Shown here: one piece after another, positions 38,437-49,574 of the stretch | Layout: every line of letters starts with the position of its first letter | Position numbering within the stretch: position 1 is the stretch's first letter | Source: Lateolabrax maculatus | Lineage: Eukaryota; Chordata; Actinopteri; Acropomatiformes; Lateolabracidae | Direction of reading: 5' to 3' | Assembly (NCBI GenBank): GCA_031216445.1 | Contig: CM062201.1 | Location: 5,941,001-6,005,000 of the forward strand | Length of the DNA: 64,000 nt | Notes under the pieces: model-generated | What the model was told of the DNA's origin: nothing | What the model saw: only the letters and a program-made list of their open reading frames with translations | Database searches by the model: none | Program-made: the position numbers and the translations under genes

Positions 38437-40257
38437 CTCTGAGCAGTGGATCCCATCTCAGTGACTTCAGAGGAGCAGCCAAGAGTCATTTAGGGAATGA
38501 CATTTTATTTATTTTCATTTAACCTTCATTTAACAAGGCAGGTCGATTAAAAACACATTCTTCATTCATTATCAGGCTGATCGCCCTGCTTTTCTCCCCC
38601 CCGCCCCCTTCTTTGGGTAAACTCAACTGAAAATCGTCACTGGCATCATGAAACAATTGCGTTACTTCTGACTAATAATTTTTCTGAATGTAATTGCCAC
38701 TTAAACTCCAGAAAGTATTTTGTGGTCCATTGAGCATTAAACAAAGTACATTTAAATCAAGCACAATCATAAATGGTTTTGTTTCTACGTGAAAAGCGTA
38801 AAATATAATTTTAGCTCCTCTCTCTTAAATAGAGCCAATATTTCTCTGTGAATGTATAACATGACTATTTAAACTTGTTTTTATTTTTTCATTCGAGTTT
38901 ATTGTTGTATTTACGAAGGTTTACGATAGTTTGTGTCAGCGTTCTATAGCCTACATAAAAAGGTTGTGATGCATAGATAGCTAGTCATCTACGTTTTAAT
39001 TTCATTATGTAAACTTTTTTTTAATATTATAAACATCAAGTGTGCAAATTATTGCATAATTACATAATATATATGCATATATGCAGTCTGTGAAGCTAAC
39101 TAAGCTTTAGAGAAAAGCAAAGATGCTTCACAGGAAAGGCTGCTTCACAGCCCTGAACCCTTGAGGTTTTATTTTAAAGCTGGAAGGTGATGAGCTGAAA
39201 CACTGATATGATCTGCTCCAAAAACTGTTACTGGTCACTTACACTCAAAAGCTACCAAGCTAACTGCTCCCTTTCACACCTCAGACCCGCGACAGTTCAC
39301 GCTCCAACTTTTCAAACATCAAGATAGCACAGAGATTCACACGTTTAAACCCTAAAAACCTTTGGCAGAGTATTAATAGTACAGCACCAGCATGCAGCGG
39401 GCAGATCACATGGAACAGACAACAGCGGTTTGTAGTTTCTGGAGTTTTCCTTACAGCCAACAAAACTGACGGTTGACAAATAAAGCAATTTTCACCATAA
39501 CCGCTCTTTAAAAAAATCATACTGTTATTTTTATGCAAATCTTGCCTCTAGCAAATTTGAAAATTGCAGTTTTGTTGGATTTTGTGGACGTGAAAAAAAG
39601 ACTATAGACTACGACTGAGTATGATTTGTAACCATTTAAGTGAACTGCTCCCTTCATCGGATTAGAATAGTGTATACAAAGACTGTGTACATAGTCTCTC
39701 TCCCTCCTTCCCTTCACTTCTTTTCTTAAATAACAGACTCAGCCATGTATATCTACACAAAAACTGCTCGCATACCCGTGCTGAAAAGCCAATCAGTATT
39801 CCTATACTTAAATTAGGGATAATTCATTTCCAAGAAACACGACTGACATGTTTTAGCCACCCAAGCTTGGCTGCCCTTCTAGGTCTTGCATGGTTAGGAT
39901 CGATTTATTATTTCACTCACCAGTAGTCCCTTCATTGCTTGAGATTTAATTAACTAATTGATTTGTAAAAAGCTTGAATACATTGAATAATGAATTAGCA
40001 GAGGTTGCACGCTGTTCTCTGCATTCTCCAATATAGGAGTTATTTGCAGGCCAATATTTTGTAACGTATTGTTTTTGGTAAAGAACCAGTCACATTTCTA
40101 TTGATCAATGCTTTGCACCAGTCTGCATGTTGCTGGCTTGTGATATCCCTGCATATTTGAAACAGCATTCGCATTGACATATGCAAATAGATTTTTCCCC
40201 CTCTCCTTTCTTCCACTTCTATCAATTCTGTTTTGAAATTTAAAACAAAAAACTTAC

Positions 40258-40357
40258 GATTGGTGAACACTGCAATTGTAGAAGACCAAGTCCACGCTGG
40301 CAAACTTCTTCCCCGTCTCCTTTGACTTCAGATACAGCTTTATTACACGTCGGTCAC
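40258..40357 (-). CDS. plxna1: plexin-A exon W5: end of IPT1, start of PSI2
   Basis: This 100-nt exon begins with GT, which completes a glycine codon, and ends with TC of a split serine codon. It encodes DRRVIKLYLKSKETGKKFAS and then VDLVFYNCSVHQ. LKSKETGKKFAS is nearly invariant in class A plexins, and VxFVFYNCSVHQS leads into PSI2. YNCS is a further N-glycosylation sequon and supplies the first PSI2 cysteine. The acceptor is CTCCTTGTAG and the donor is GTAAGTTT. Confidence 0.95.
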
Positions 40358-41068
40358 CTACAAGGAGTCACAAAACACCATATTATCAGTGCTTTCACCA
40401 GTCTTCCCATACTTCTATAGTGTACAACTGATATTATCTCATACAGTGATAGAGGGTGTATGTAAAATGTTTCAGGAACCAAGGATCATGCCCAAGCCCA
40501 AGCGATGTATTGTGAAATGTTATCAGCCTCATTTTAGGCGTTACTTGTCAATTCAATTCCTGTATAAGCTGACATTTTGGAGCCACAGTGTTTCTGCTGG
40601 GAAGCAAGCAGAGCCTGGAGCAGAATCAATAGAACTGGTAGAGAGGAAACAGTTCAGCTGTCCACGTACATTGCTGAGGTTTGTGCAGTAAAGTTTGTGA
40701 ATAAGCAGTTTCTCATTTTGATAATCACAAAGAAAGGGGTACAGTTAAAGTGCAGAGTGACTGCGTGTGTTTGACACAGTTGAATGAACAGGTTGAATGA
40801 AGCAAACAATTTATGTTTGTGCAGCGTCAAACAAAACTGCTCAACCGAAAAGCCGGGAATTAAGTATAGTCATCTTCTCTCCAAAACAAAAGTTTGTTAA
40901 ATGTTAGTAAAATGTATTTTCTTTTCTTTTTTTTTTTTTTTCAGAGAGTGCAACTTCCAGACACCAGGTCAATCTAACTGGTCTGGGAACTTCAGTCCCT
41001 AATTTTACTGTTCCACACCTTTCAACACATATTATAGTATATGTTTTATAATATTTTTTTATTTTTAC
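40358..41068 (-). other. intron W4-W5 (711 bp)
   Basis: A short GT-AG intron. Just inside the donor the transcript strand is A/T-rich, and a T run on the plus strand lies at 40927-40941. I see no gene or recognisable repeat. Confidence 0.88.
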
Positions 41069-41222
41069 CCTGGTCTCGCGTGATGGGGGCCACCTCTTTA
41101 GTAGAGGGGGACAAACAGAAAATCCGTCCACCGTAGATGCGTCCCTCTGTCTCGACATAGTCCTCAAAGGAGCAGTTCACCCCAGCAGACAGACTGGGCA
41201 CGTTCTGCGTCTGGAGTACCAA
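41069..41222 (-). CDS. plxna1: plexin-A exon W4: IPT1 core
   Basis: This 154-nt exon enters in phase 0 and leaves one G for the next codon. It encodes LVLQTQNVPSLSAGVNCSFE, then a variable loop, then STKEVAPITRDQ. NVPxLSAGVNCSFE is a plexin-A signature. NCS forms an N-glycosylation sequon, a property expected of the extracellular region. The acceptor is CCCTCTCCTAG and the donor is GTAAAAAT, followed by a very AT-rich intron. The preceding intron is only 348 bp, the shortest in the window. Confidence 0.94.
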
Positions 41223-41478
41223 CTAGGAGAGGGAAGGGAAAGCAGAAAGGTGAGGGAACAGCATCTAAATCTAAAAAGATATACTTCATTAATAATGCGG
41301 TAAGCGAGATTTCGACTGTCCCCGCAGTGAAAAACGCAGCCCAGCTAGGTTGCTCAAAACTCACTTCTCAGCTTACACTCCAAATGATGGACAGATTGCC
41401 AGCAATGGCACGAGGACAAGCTTTACTCATCTCACCATCTATCTTGCTCACTTTTGCTGTCTGTTGTTCATTCGTCCA

Positions 41479-41519
<41 letters not shown>

Positions 41520-41570
41520 AAACACACACACACACTCTTAACACGCGTACATCGACACACCACGTTGTAC
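41223..41570 (-). other. intron W3-W4 (348 bp)
   Basis: This is the shortest intron in the window. On the transcript strand the donor GTACAACG is followed by a UG-rich microsatellite occupying 41478-41537. The acceptor tract is CCCTTCCCTCTCCTAG. Nothing else is recognisable in it. Confidence 0.9.
41478..41537. repeat. (CA)n microsatellite near W3 donor
   Basis: CA units interrupted by TA and GAGA. On the transcript strand it is UG-rich, about 30-90 nt downstream of the weak GTACAA donor. Confidence 0.95.
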
Positions 41571-41694
41571 CTGCACTTCTGACATGGTGACAGAGACGGT
41601 GTCGGGTTGGACAGCCAGTCGGACGCACTGCTCCGCCCTGGTGGTGAAACGCTGGGGCTCCTCTGCTCGCTCGCAGTGATCCTTCCTCGAACAT
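41571..41694 (-). CDS. plxna1: plexin-A exon W3: end of PSI1 and start of IPT1
   Basis: This 124-nt exon starts one base into a split valine codon (GT|A) and ends on a complete codon. It encodes CSRKDHCERAEEPQRF, which completes PSI1, then EQCVRLAVQPDTVSVTMSEV, the first strands of the first IPT (Ig-like, plexin, transcription factor) domain. The acceptor is CATCCCTCTCTAG. The donor GTACAACG is weak compared with the GTAAGT consensus and is followed by a UG-rich region. The DHCERAEEPQRF segment resembles the plexin-A1 form ACERADEPQRF as I remember it. Confidence 0.94.
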
Positions 41695-43407
41695 CTAGAG
41701 AGGGATGAAAATTGCAGTCACATCTCCCTTTAAAAACCTTGATACGATTGCATTCAGATTCGTTTGGTCAATTTAATCCACGCTTATCCTGGTTATTTTT
41801 GTCCTCGTTTAGGTAAAATACATTTTGTTTAGTATCATGGGTAAAGGTATCTAAGTTTCAGGCAGTGTGTCTGCTTATTAATGGGTGTATGGGAGTAGAC
41901 TACAGAGGTGCATATGAACAATGTACACAGTTAAAGGGCTGAACACAGCGGTACAATAAGCAGAAATTCAGCACTTCTTCACTAGTCTGGATCTTGGATT
42001 GTGAATTTTGGAAATCTGACAACAATATATACAGTATGTGTACTTGTATAGGATATAACCAGAGGTTATTAATCAAAATGCATCCATGGTTTACCAAGGT
42101 TTAAAAGGACTTCTAAATAATTCTAAGGCTGTCTATCATTATGATAGGAAAAAAAAAAAATCATAGTATAGCACAACTGTCAAACATAGAGCCCAATACA
42201 CAAGCAGAGCGAAAAGCAAATGGGGCATGGCATAGTACAGAAGTCGCACATGCATTGGCTGATTGGCCCCGGCTGCTCATTCATGCTTCACCGTCAGCAG
42301 CTCATTCATGAGCTGCATGTCTTCCCAGCACAGGTGTACATGGTGGCCTTTAAAACCTGACACCTCTCACTATCACTCTGACACCACGTTCATCTCGGAT
42401 TCTTTGAGTGCTCCCTCGTAGAGCAGGACCCTCTCCGCCAAATTCAACTGTGTGATTTGCTACAAATGGTAAATGGACACAAGTGCATCCGACTGAATTA
42501 TATGAACAGGTTTACCGAACAGAAGAAAAAAAGGAGAAAAAAAAATCATTAGGAAATTTAAAGCGGCCAACTTGATGGTGATTTGAGTGTAAAGGGATCA
42601 GTGTGAGTCAAATCATGTGCTTGTGCTCCTCCCCCCACATCTCTCCGATGTCGGAATTGGCGCGACTGCGTCCAGCAACTTTCCAAAGCCGACAACCCAA
42701 CAATCACGACCACTTCACGCAGTGATTGGCCACATGTAGAGGGGAGAAAGTGGGTAAAGTTTAAACTTCTCTCCTTTTCTGTTCTTCACAAAACTATTTC
42801 ACTTTGTCACTTTTCCCATGTACAAACGAGTGCAACACCATAAACCACTTTTGCGGAATGACATTATTGTGTCAAGCCCCTCTCTCTGGGACCGTTCACC
42901 TGCCTGAGTGTGGCCGTTCAGGACGGCCAGAAATACGTTTGCCTTCAGATGTGGTTGGACGACATGTTGAAAGAGCTAGTTACTTAAACAGGCCTCAAGT
43001 CTATGCAACAGGTCACAGGACGGAGCCTCAGTGGATACAGCCCATCATACAAGTGGATTAGCACAGTGATACACTGCAGTAAAAATACTATATCTAACTA
43101 TGACAAAAGAGAAGCTTCTGAGGCTTTCTGTGACATTTTTTGTTCAACGCAACCCTTATAAAGTGGCAAATCGCTGCACTTTCCGTGTTAAAACACAAAC
43201 AAATGTGATGCCAAACAGGTCTACGTAACACTGGTTACAATGAATATAAATATGATTAATAAAAATGGAACTCATATCATTTTCCCCATTTCTGTCCGCC
43301 GAATTAATTAATTAGTTAATAATTAAAATCAACTGCAGAGCACCGACTTAATGTAACCACCCGGAGTGACTGCATGGATACGATAAATGAACAGTATATG
43401 CACTTAC
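41695..43407 (-). other. intron W2-W3 (1.7 kb)
   Basis: This 1,713-bp GT-AG intron splits PSI1. It is free of long microsatellites. It holds a short poly-A run near 42.15 kb and an AT-rich block of overlapping TAATTAAT-type sequence at 43.30-43.33 kb close to the W2 donor. I see no coding sequence or RNA gene in it. Confidence 0.85.
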
Positions 43408-43508
43408 ACATTATGTAGCACACACCAGCCACAGTGAGGGTCTCCCGATCCCAGACAGGCTCCACAGGAACTGTATTGCTCACAGCTCTCCACTGGTACA
43501 CGGGTGAC
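43408..43508 (-). CDS. plxna1: plexin-A exon W2: first part of PSI1
   Basis: This 101-nt exon (phase 0 in, 2 nt carried out) encodes VTRVPVESCEQYSSC followed by the hallmark PSI string GSGDPHCGWCVLHN. It holds six of the cysteines that build the PSI1 cystine knot, which props the sema domain. The acceptor is TATTTTATTTCCAG, preceded within about 15 nt by a (TG)n tract on the transcript strand. The donor GTAAGTGC is strong. Skipping this exon would shift the frame. Conservation with plexin-A family members is very high, so the assignment is secure. Confidence 0.95.
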
Positions 43509-43520
43509 CTGGAAATAAAA

Positions 43521-43532
43521 TACACACACACG

Positions 43533-43564
<32 letters not shown>

Positions 43565-43572
43565 CACACACA
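43521..43572. repeat. (CA)n microsatellite at W2 acceptor
   Basis: About 25 CA units with two CG interruptions. On the transcript strand it is (UG)n, ending about 12 nt before the acceptor AG. Confidence 0.96.
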
Positions 43573-43922
43573 AGTCTGGTTAATATCACGCACAGGATTA
43601 AAGGAGAAAACCCACTGTGACTATCAGATAAACAGCTCCAGAGGTGCTGCTTACAACTCCATACTTCTGCATACAAGGCTAGCCAGAGGGGGGAGAAGTA
43701 GAGGTTTTAACACATGTAAACACACACAGGTTAAGATTACACCCTCTGACAAACATCTCTCTGTAATATACAGTGTACTGCCCACAGTTCTCCTGTGGAG
43801 CAGAAAAAACTAGTGCAAGCAAGCAGTTCACTTCGACAGAGACACTAAACCCAATCTAGAAAAAGGTAAATAGCTCACAGATGTGCACTGGAGCTAGAAA
43901 CCCAAACCAATGTAACTTAATT

Positions 43923-43950
43923 TGAAAGGGCGTCTGGCCATGCCCTTTCA
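43923..43950. repeat. 9-bp perfect hairpin
   Basis: TGAAAGGGC at 43923-43931 and GCCCTTTCA at 43942-43950 are exact reverse complements around a 10-nt loop. Confidence 0.65.
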
Positions 43951-45335
43951 TATTAAAACATTCATGTCCTCTTAAGGATGAGCTGTATAAAAACGTTGGT
44001 GATTCCTTCACTTTTCATCTCGCGCCATCATCAGGTCAAAATTCCAACGTGTCCAATACTTTGATTTATGACCAAATGCAGAAAAACTTAAAACATTCCC
44101 ATTTGATGAGAGCTAATAAGCAAATGTGACGTAAGCACTGAGCTCAAAGCCTAAGTGCAGCCCCACAGCATGGTGGTAGACTCTTAATCTCTTTGTAAAA
44201 TCATGCGTTACAAAATGGGATGCGTGGGGTCTGACAGCACTTACCAAGCAGGGAGGGTGAAACAGAAAATAAAAGAAAAGATCGAGTTGCATTATGGGAG
44301 GATCCAGCGTTTCTAGAGCCTGACCCATACTCAGCACTAAAGGTCAGGATATCTCAGCCTCTGCTGCATCAGTTTTGACTATCCTTTTCTCATCGTGTCC
44401 TTTGCAAGTCCCCCAAAATGCATGGCCGCTTTAAGGCCTTTTTATGCAGCAATATCTTATATCCCATCAAACTTCAGTTTTAACTATAAATAAATAAGAA
44501 CATATGTTCCTTATATAACTTTCATGCTGTGAAGAACTAAAAACCTTCAAAATCATCCATTTCACTCAAATTAAGATTGAAGGGAAAAAAGGAACTACTT
44601 GACCTTCATTCACTTTTTTTTATTTTTTTTAAAGTGAATCTTTCACATGGCTTACACATTTCTGCACAATCCCCATCAGAACATAAGAGGACCACGTTTG
44701 CTTAACGCCTGTGAATGTCTTGCAAAAAAATGCACCATTGTACTTGACACCATTGAGATAAACATCGAGGATTACTCCTTTTGTCCGCTAAATCTCCGCC
44801 GGCTGCCATCTGTGCGTCTGCATGACCAAGATAAGATGAAACTTTAATGATCTCTTTGGGGGAATCGGAGAACTTGGGTATTAACAGGGACATCAAACAA
44901 TGCAATCCAAATGTACCTGCCTCTTAAGCAGGCAACCAAAAGAAGTACCCGAACATCAGGCGAGAAGAGTGAGATGGAGAGGAACGATCGTTTAAGAAGT
45001 CCATTTCCACGGATAGGCGTCTTTGCTATCATTAAACAGGCACGTTTTCCACCGCTGCCCGCGTTTTCACCATCCACCATCTGTCTGCGCAATTATCAGG
45101 ACGAGTTACCTTGAATTTCACCCAGGATGTAGAATACTCTGAAGTCGAGGAATTATCCTTTAAGAAGGCATTTTGAAATGCTTTAATCAAAGCTGTGCAC
45201 ACTCAGGTCTACGCTGCTCTCTCTTAAATCTTCCAAATCACCAGTGTATCAGCATCAGTGTGTTTTATCTCAGCTTGCTGGATGCAGTCTGCCGGTGACA
45301 GACGGATTGGCAGACAGGAAGCTGCCTCAGGCAAA

Positions 45336-45401
<66 letters not shown>
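45336..45401. repeat. (CT)n(CA)n compound microsatellite
   Basis: About 8 CT units then about 24 CA units. Confidence 0.96.
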
Positions 45402-45402
<1 letters not shown>

Positions 45403-47244
45403 AGCAGTGAGAAAGTTACTATTTGGACCAAACAGAGTTTGAGACAAGTTTTCTAGGGCAGTTGGTAAATACTTAAATACATGACTGACCACCCAAGACA
45501 CGTTCCCGCGCACGAGCATGCGCCCACACCTCCGGCTGCCTCAGTCAGGTGAAGTACGACATCAATAACACCGCAAAGGCAGGGAGCACACCAAGTGAGC
45601 TGGAAGGTGGTGAGGGTGAATTCTAATGGCAGCTGCAGGCTCGGCAGTGTGGAAACAAAAAAACTTCAAAGAGGAAACTACCTTTGTGCTTCGTCTTTTT
45701 TTTATTTTTATTTTTTTTTTTACTTCTCTACCTTCAAATAGTAAATCTGCCTCTTTTCATTGATTTTGCCTGAACAACTACTGTATGATTAATCAGACAC
45801 AAATGCATGCATTGGTTTTGATGTCACTGTAAACTTCAAGTGTGTCCATTCTTCCTCCATCCCTTATTTCTCATTCAGCCAATAATTAGTTTTGAACTGA
45901 ACATTGCACCTCTTTAGCATTTGAAAACCCGTCTCCTTCATTCCCTCTGCCGCTCCACTAGGACCTGCTCCAGTCATGGCTCATGCAAGCAAAGTAGTCG
46001 ACATCTGAACTTAACATTCAGGAGGGCGCTCTGCGCTAAATTTGTGGGTGACACGGCTTGATTAGTTTGTCGGGGTGCCAGTAAGGTTTCACTTCTGACA
46101 TGTAAGTGTATTTGGGTCAAAGTCATAAAGGATACAGAAGACGGACAAACTCTGTATCTAATCACGTGCGCAACATCGATTCACAAAATCTTACAAATTA
46201 AAAAACATAGACAGGCCGCAATATTTGCAAACCAAGAAAGTATATCGACATAAACAAACAGAAACAACAAAAATCTGTTCTTTTACTCGCTTCTTTTACT
46301 CCAGACTGAAACATCTCAGACAACTGTTGAACAGATTGAACGCAAAGACGAAACACTGCGACGCTGACCGTGGAAAATGTCACACCTGCTGAACACACAC
46401 GTTCCTACGTCACAGTGAGCACGCTAGTAAGCTGGCATCGGCATTTAGCTCAAAGCTGGGCCCAAGAGCAGCCTCGCAGAGCGGCTACGCGGGGCCCTTA
46501 TTAGACTCGTTAATGAACAGACAACAGCATGGAGGCAAAAACCTTTCACTGGTCTGCCTGGGAGCTCTGCCATATTAGCAAAGTCATTCCAATACAAATA
46601 AAGTGGATTAGTCTTCTGCTGTAGGGAAGTGGGGACAGAATGGATGTGCATTACAGGGGAAATTACAGTGGTTGAGGACTTTCTGGCTGATTTTGTGCAA
46701 TAAAAATTCCTTTTTTTTTTTATATTGGCCTTTGTGATAAGGATATACATGTTCCTTAAATGCTGTTATTTAAAAAGTTTCATCCTTCAACAGCTTTCGT
46801 AGCAATCCCTTCATGTCAACCTCAAACTGTACATCTCCTCCTTCTGTGTCACTCTGATGTGGGATTACAGTTGGACACACAATAGCTCACGGCAGATTCA
46901 TAGCATAATAATAGTAACCTGTGTCTGATAACTATTATAATGCCACCATTGCCTGGCCTCTTATAGGACACCAAATAGCAGCAAATTGCAGTCATTACTT
47001 GTGCCTGGACAAATACCACGTTAGTAATACAGCCTATCTGATCGAGGAAAAAAAACATGTCACACTCAAGCACAACAGCCAGGGAGAGCTTTTTCAAGTT
47101 TATTCTATGGGGCTTTGTGGTAGTGGGGCGGATGATGTATTCCAATGGAACAGTTCAATTATTGAGTTTTAGAAAACAGATAATGGGACGGGAAACGGGA
47201 GATGCTCAGCCAAAGACTCTTTGTCTTACTGAGGTGGCTAGGTA

Positions 47245-47289
<45 letters not shown>
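47245..47289. repeat. (TG)n microsatellite
   Basis: About 22 TG units. Confidence 0.96.
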
Positions 47290-47290
<1 letters not shown>

Positions 47291-47653
47291 CAGTAAGTAA
47301 GTGTGAACCACCTATTTATATTAAATATGGCATTTTCATCTCTGGCCTATTTACTGCTGCAGGGGGAAATACATTCATCTGTGGACAGTGGAGGGCGGGG
47401 AGGGGGGGGGGCAGGAGCACTAGGTAGAGGAGGACAGAAAGAATGAGATCAAAGTGGAAAAATGTCCATTTATCCATTCATTTTAGTCTCCAAACCGATA
47501 ATAGACAGTGTTTGTGAACCAAAAACACCTTCCAGTGGGATTCAGATGCTTTTTTTTTTCTTTCTTTGTCATGTTTTTCAGAGTGGAGGAAAGAGGGAGA
47601 GCAAAGGAGATGATGAAGGGGATGTTTATTACAAATAAATAACAGCAACAAAT

Positions 47654-47688
47654 GAGCCTCTCTCATTTGGGTCATCATAGAGAGGCTC
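47654..47688. repeat. 10-bp perfect hairpin with possible extension
   Basis: GAGCCTCTCT at 47654-47663 pairs perfectly with AGAGAGGCTC at 47679-47688 around a 15-nt loop. Flanking CAAAT and ATTTG could extend the stem past a 3-nt bulge. Confidence 0.7.
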
Positions 47689-49204
47689 TTAATTTGCCTT
47701 GTGGCAGATGAGAGGATGGGGGAAGAGAGTGAAGGGGGGCGGGGGTGCAAGGAGGGATGGATGAGAAAGACATGCAACTGTAATTGCGACTGATGTTTCA
47801 TTCCACATATGGGGCCCCGTGCGGTCCCGGCCAGCCGCAGCCATAGGCCCAGCTGTAATTGTCCCATCTGTATAATATGGGGGATAACATAACGGCGCTA
47901 TCACCACACAATAGGCTGATGGATGGCTTATTCTGCCAGGCAGCCAGATTTGAAGACTGCCATACAAACACGCATGTAACCAGCGACACAGTGACGGCAG
48001 ATGTGCAATTTGCGGCATGCGCATTGTGACTTTTACATGTGGACGTGAATTGCAATTCAATGAAAACAAGGCCACTCGCCACAAACACAGCATTCTGGTA
48101 CACACAGACACTGGATAGAGCTACATTACGATGTACATACACAAAAGGTATACACAAAATAATAGCAGGATCTACAATACACACACTTCTTTCTGTCAAA
48201 AGCCTTTCTGTTATTTTTTTAAAGTTTAGTTTGTTTATTTGTCCATTCAATTTTCTTTCTTTTCCCCTTCTCACTCTGCCTCTTTGTCTTTCTGTTATGC
48301 TCTCATCTGTCATGAACATGGCTGGACACACCGAAAAAACACAGCAAATGAGGCCATAGATCACGAGTAGACACCGTCAGACCCAACCTTGGAGGAAACA
48401 GACAGAGAGAGAGAAGAAACAAAAGAAAAACACCCAGCCTGGTCACGGGAGGATCCCCACATCATTATCCTTTAAAAGTACATTCTTGTTTTCATAAGCT
48501 TCCTAATCACCTGCAGGTATTAGCCATATCCCAACAGCGAGAGCACAATGGGAAACTTTAGCAGTCTCATATCAAGAGGCTGTGCGGAAACCAGACACCA
48601 GACCTTTGACAGTGTATATGATCAGCAAAACCTTTACAATAATCCTCCTCTACATGTTTCTCTTTGTCCCCTTTCCCTTTTGTGTCACACCTGCACAAGA
48701 CTGATAGTAGGGGGGGAGGCAAATTGCTGTGTGTAACATTACTGTTCTGTATTGTCTGGATCAAGCTAAGATTACAGGGGGCAACTTACAGTTTGAAACC
48801 ACACTGTGAATGACTTGAGGTAGGCACACACCCTTAATATTAGTGAGTACAAAAAGATAGTGTTTGCTTTACACTAAAGAGGAAGTCACACTATCCGAAA
48901 TCTTGTAACCTTTATTCTCTGCTCGCCTGAAGTAACATTAAAGGAATAGTTTCGAGCCTAGCTAAGTCCAAAGGGAATGAGAAATCTTAAACCAAGTACA
49001 AAAAAAACGACATGTTGCGATGTTACGGGGGATTACGGGCCAGACCATTCCTTGCCCACAAGCTCAAAGTCTCCAATGGTTGCCTGGCAACCTCACAGTG
49101 ACAACAGGACCAGTTTTCTTTTAACAGATTGAACATGGAGATACATACTGTACATGAAAGTTTAAAGATATGATGCACCAAAGTCTTCCCTCTCGCTTTC
49201 TGTA

Positions 49205-49250
<46 letters not shown>
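49205..49250. repeat. (CT)n(CA)n compound microsatellite
   Basis: CT units pass into about 14 CA units. Confidence 0.95.
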
Positions 49251-49252
<2 letters not shown>

Positions 49253-49371
49253 ACGCCCACGCCCACGCTCACACACACGCTCAGTCACTCAGTTTAGTTC
49301 TTTGATAAATCAACTTTGGCCCATTTCCTTGTTCAGACCCAAGTCACGCTGTTCCTCTCAACCACATTAAG

Positions 49372-49373
<2 letters not shown>

Positions 49374-49420
<47 letters not shown>

Positions 49421-49432
49421 CCTCTCTCTCTC
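49374..49432. repeat. (CT)n microsatellite
   Basis: About 28 CT units with a CC interruption near the 3' end. Confidence 0.95.
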
Positions 49433-49537
49433 TGGCTGTCTGTCTGTATCTTAACCGTCTCACAAATCACATTCTGATCAGCCGATCACTCATATTTCTG
49501 TCTTGACAGACTGCTGACAGCAAGGGTGTGTGTGTAT

Positions 49538-49538
<1 letters not shown>

Positions 49539-49572
<34 letters not shown>
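49539..49572. repeat. (TG)n microsatellite
   Basis: About 16 TG units. Confidence 0.95.

Positions 49573-49574
<2 letters not shown>

Larger units (their letters stand above)
32217..40257 (-). other. intron W5-W6 (8.0 kb)
   Basis: It contains a (CTT)n run at 33379-33400, a (GT)n plus poly-G run at 37736-37788, a compound (GA)n(GT)n run at 38347-38434, and a composite block of old repeats with a nested MITE at 34.17-34.74 kb. Three relatively CpG-rich, low-repeat blocks lie at about 33.06-33.30, 35.28-35.70 and 36.88-37.20 kb. No coding sequence is supported. Confidence 0.85.

Noticed and set aside
47798..48364. 188-codon minus-strand open frame
   Set aside because: No plexin or other family resemblance, no flanking splice signals of note, biased toward chance. 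Kept only as context for the hairpin finding.
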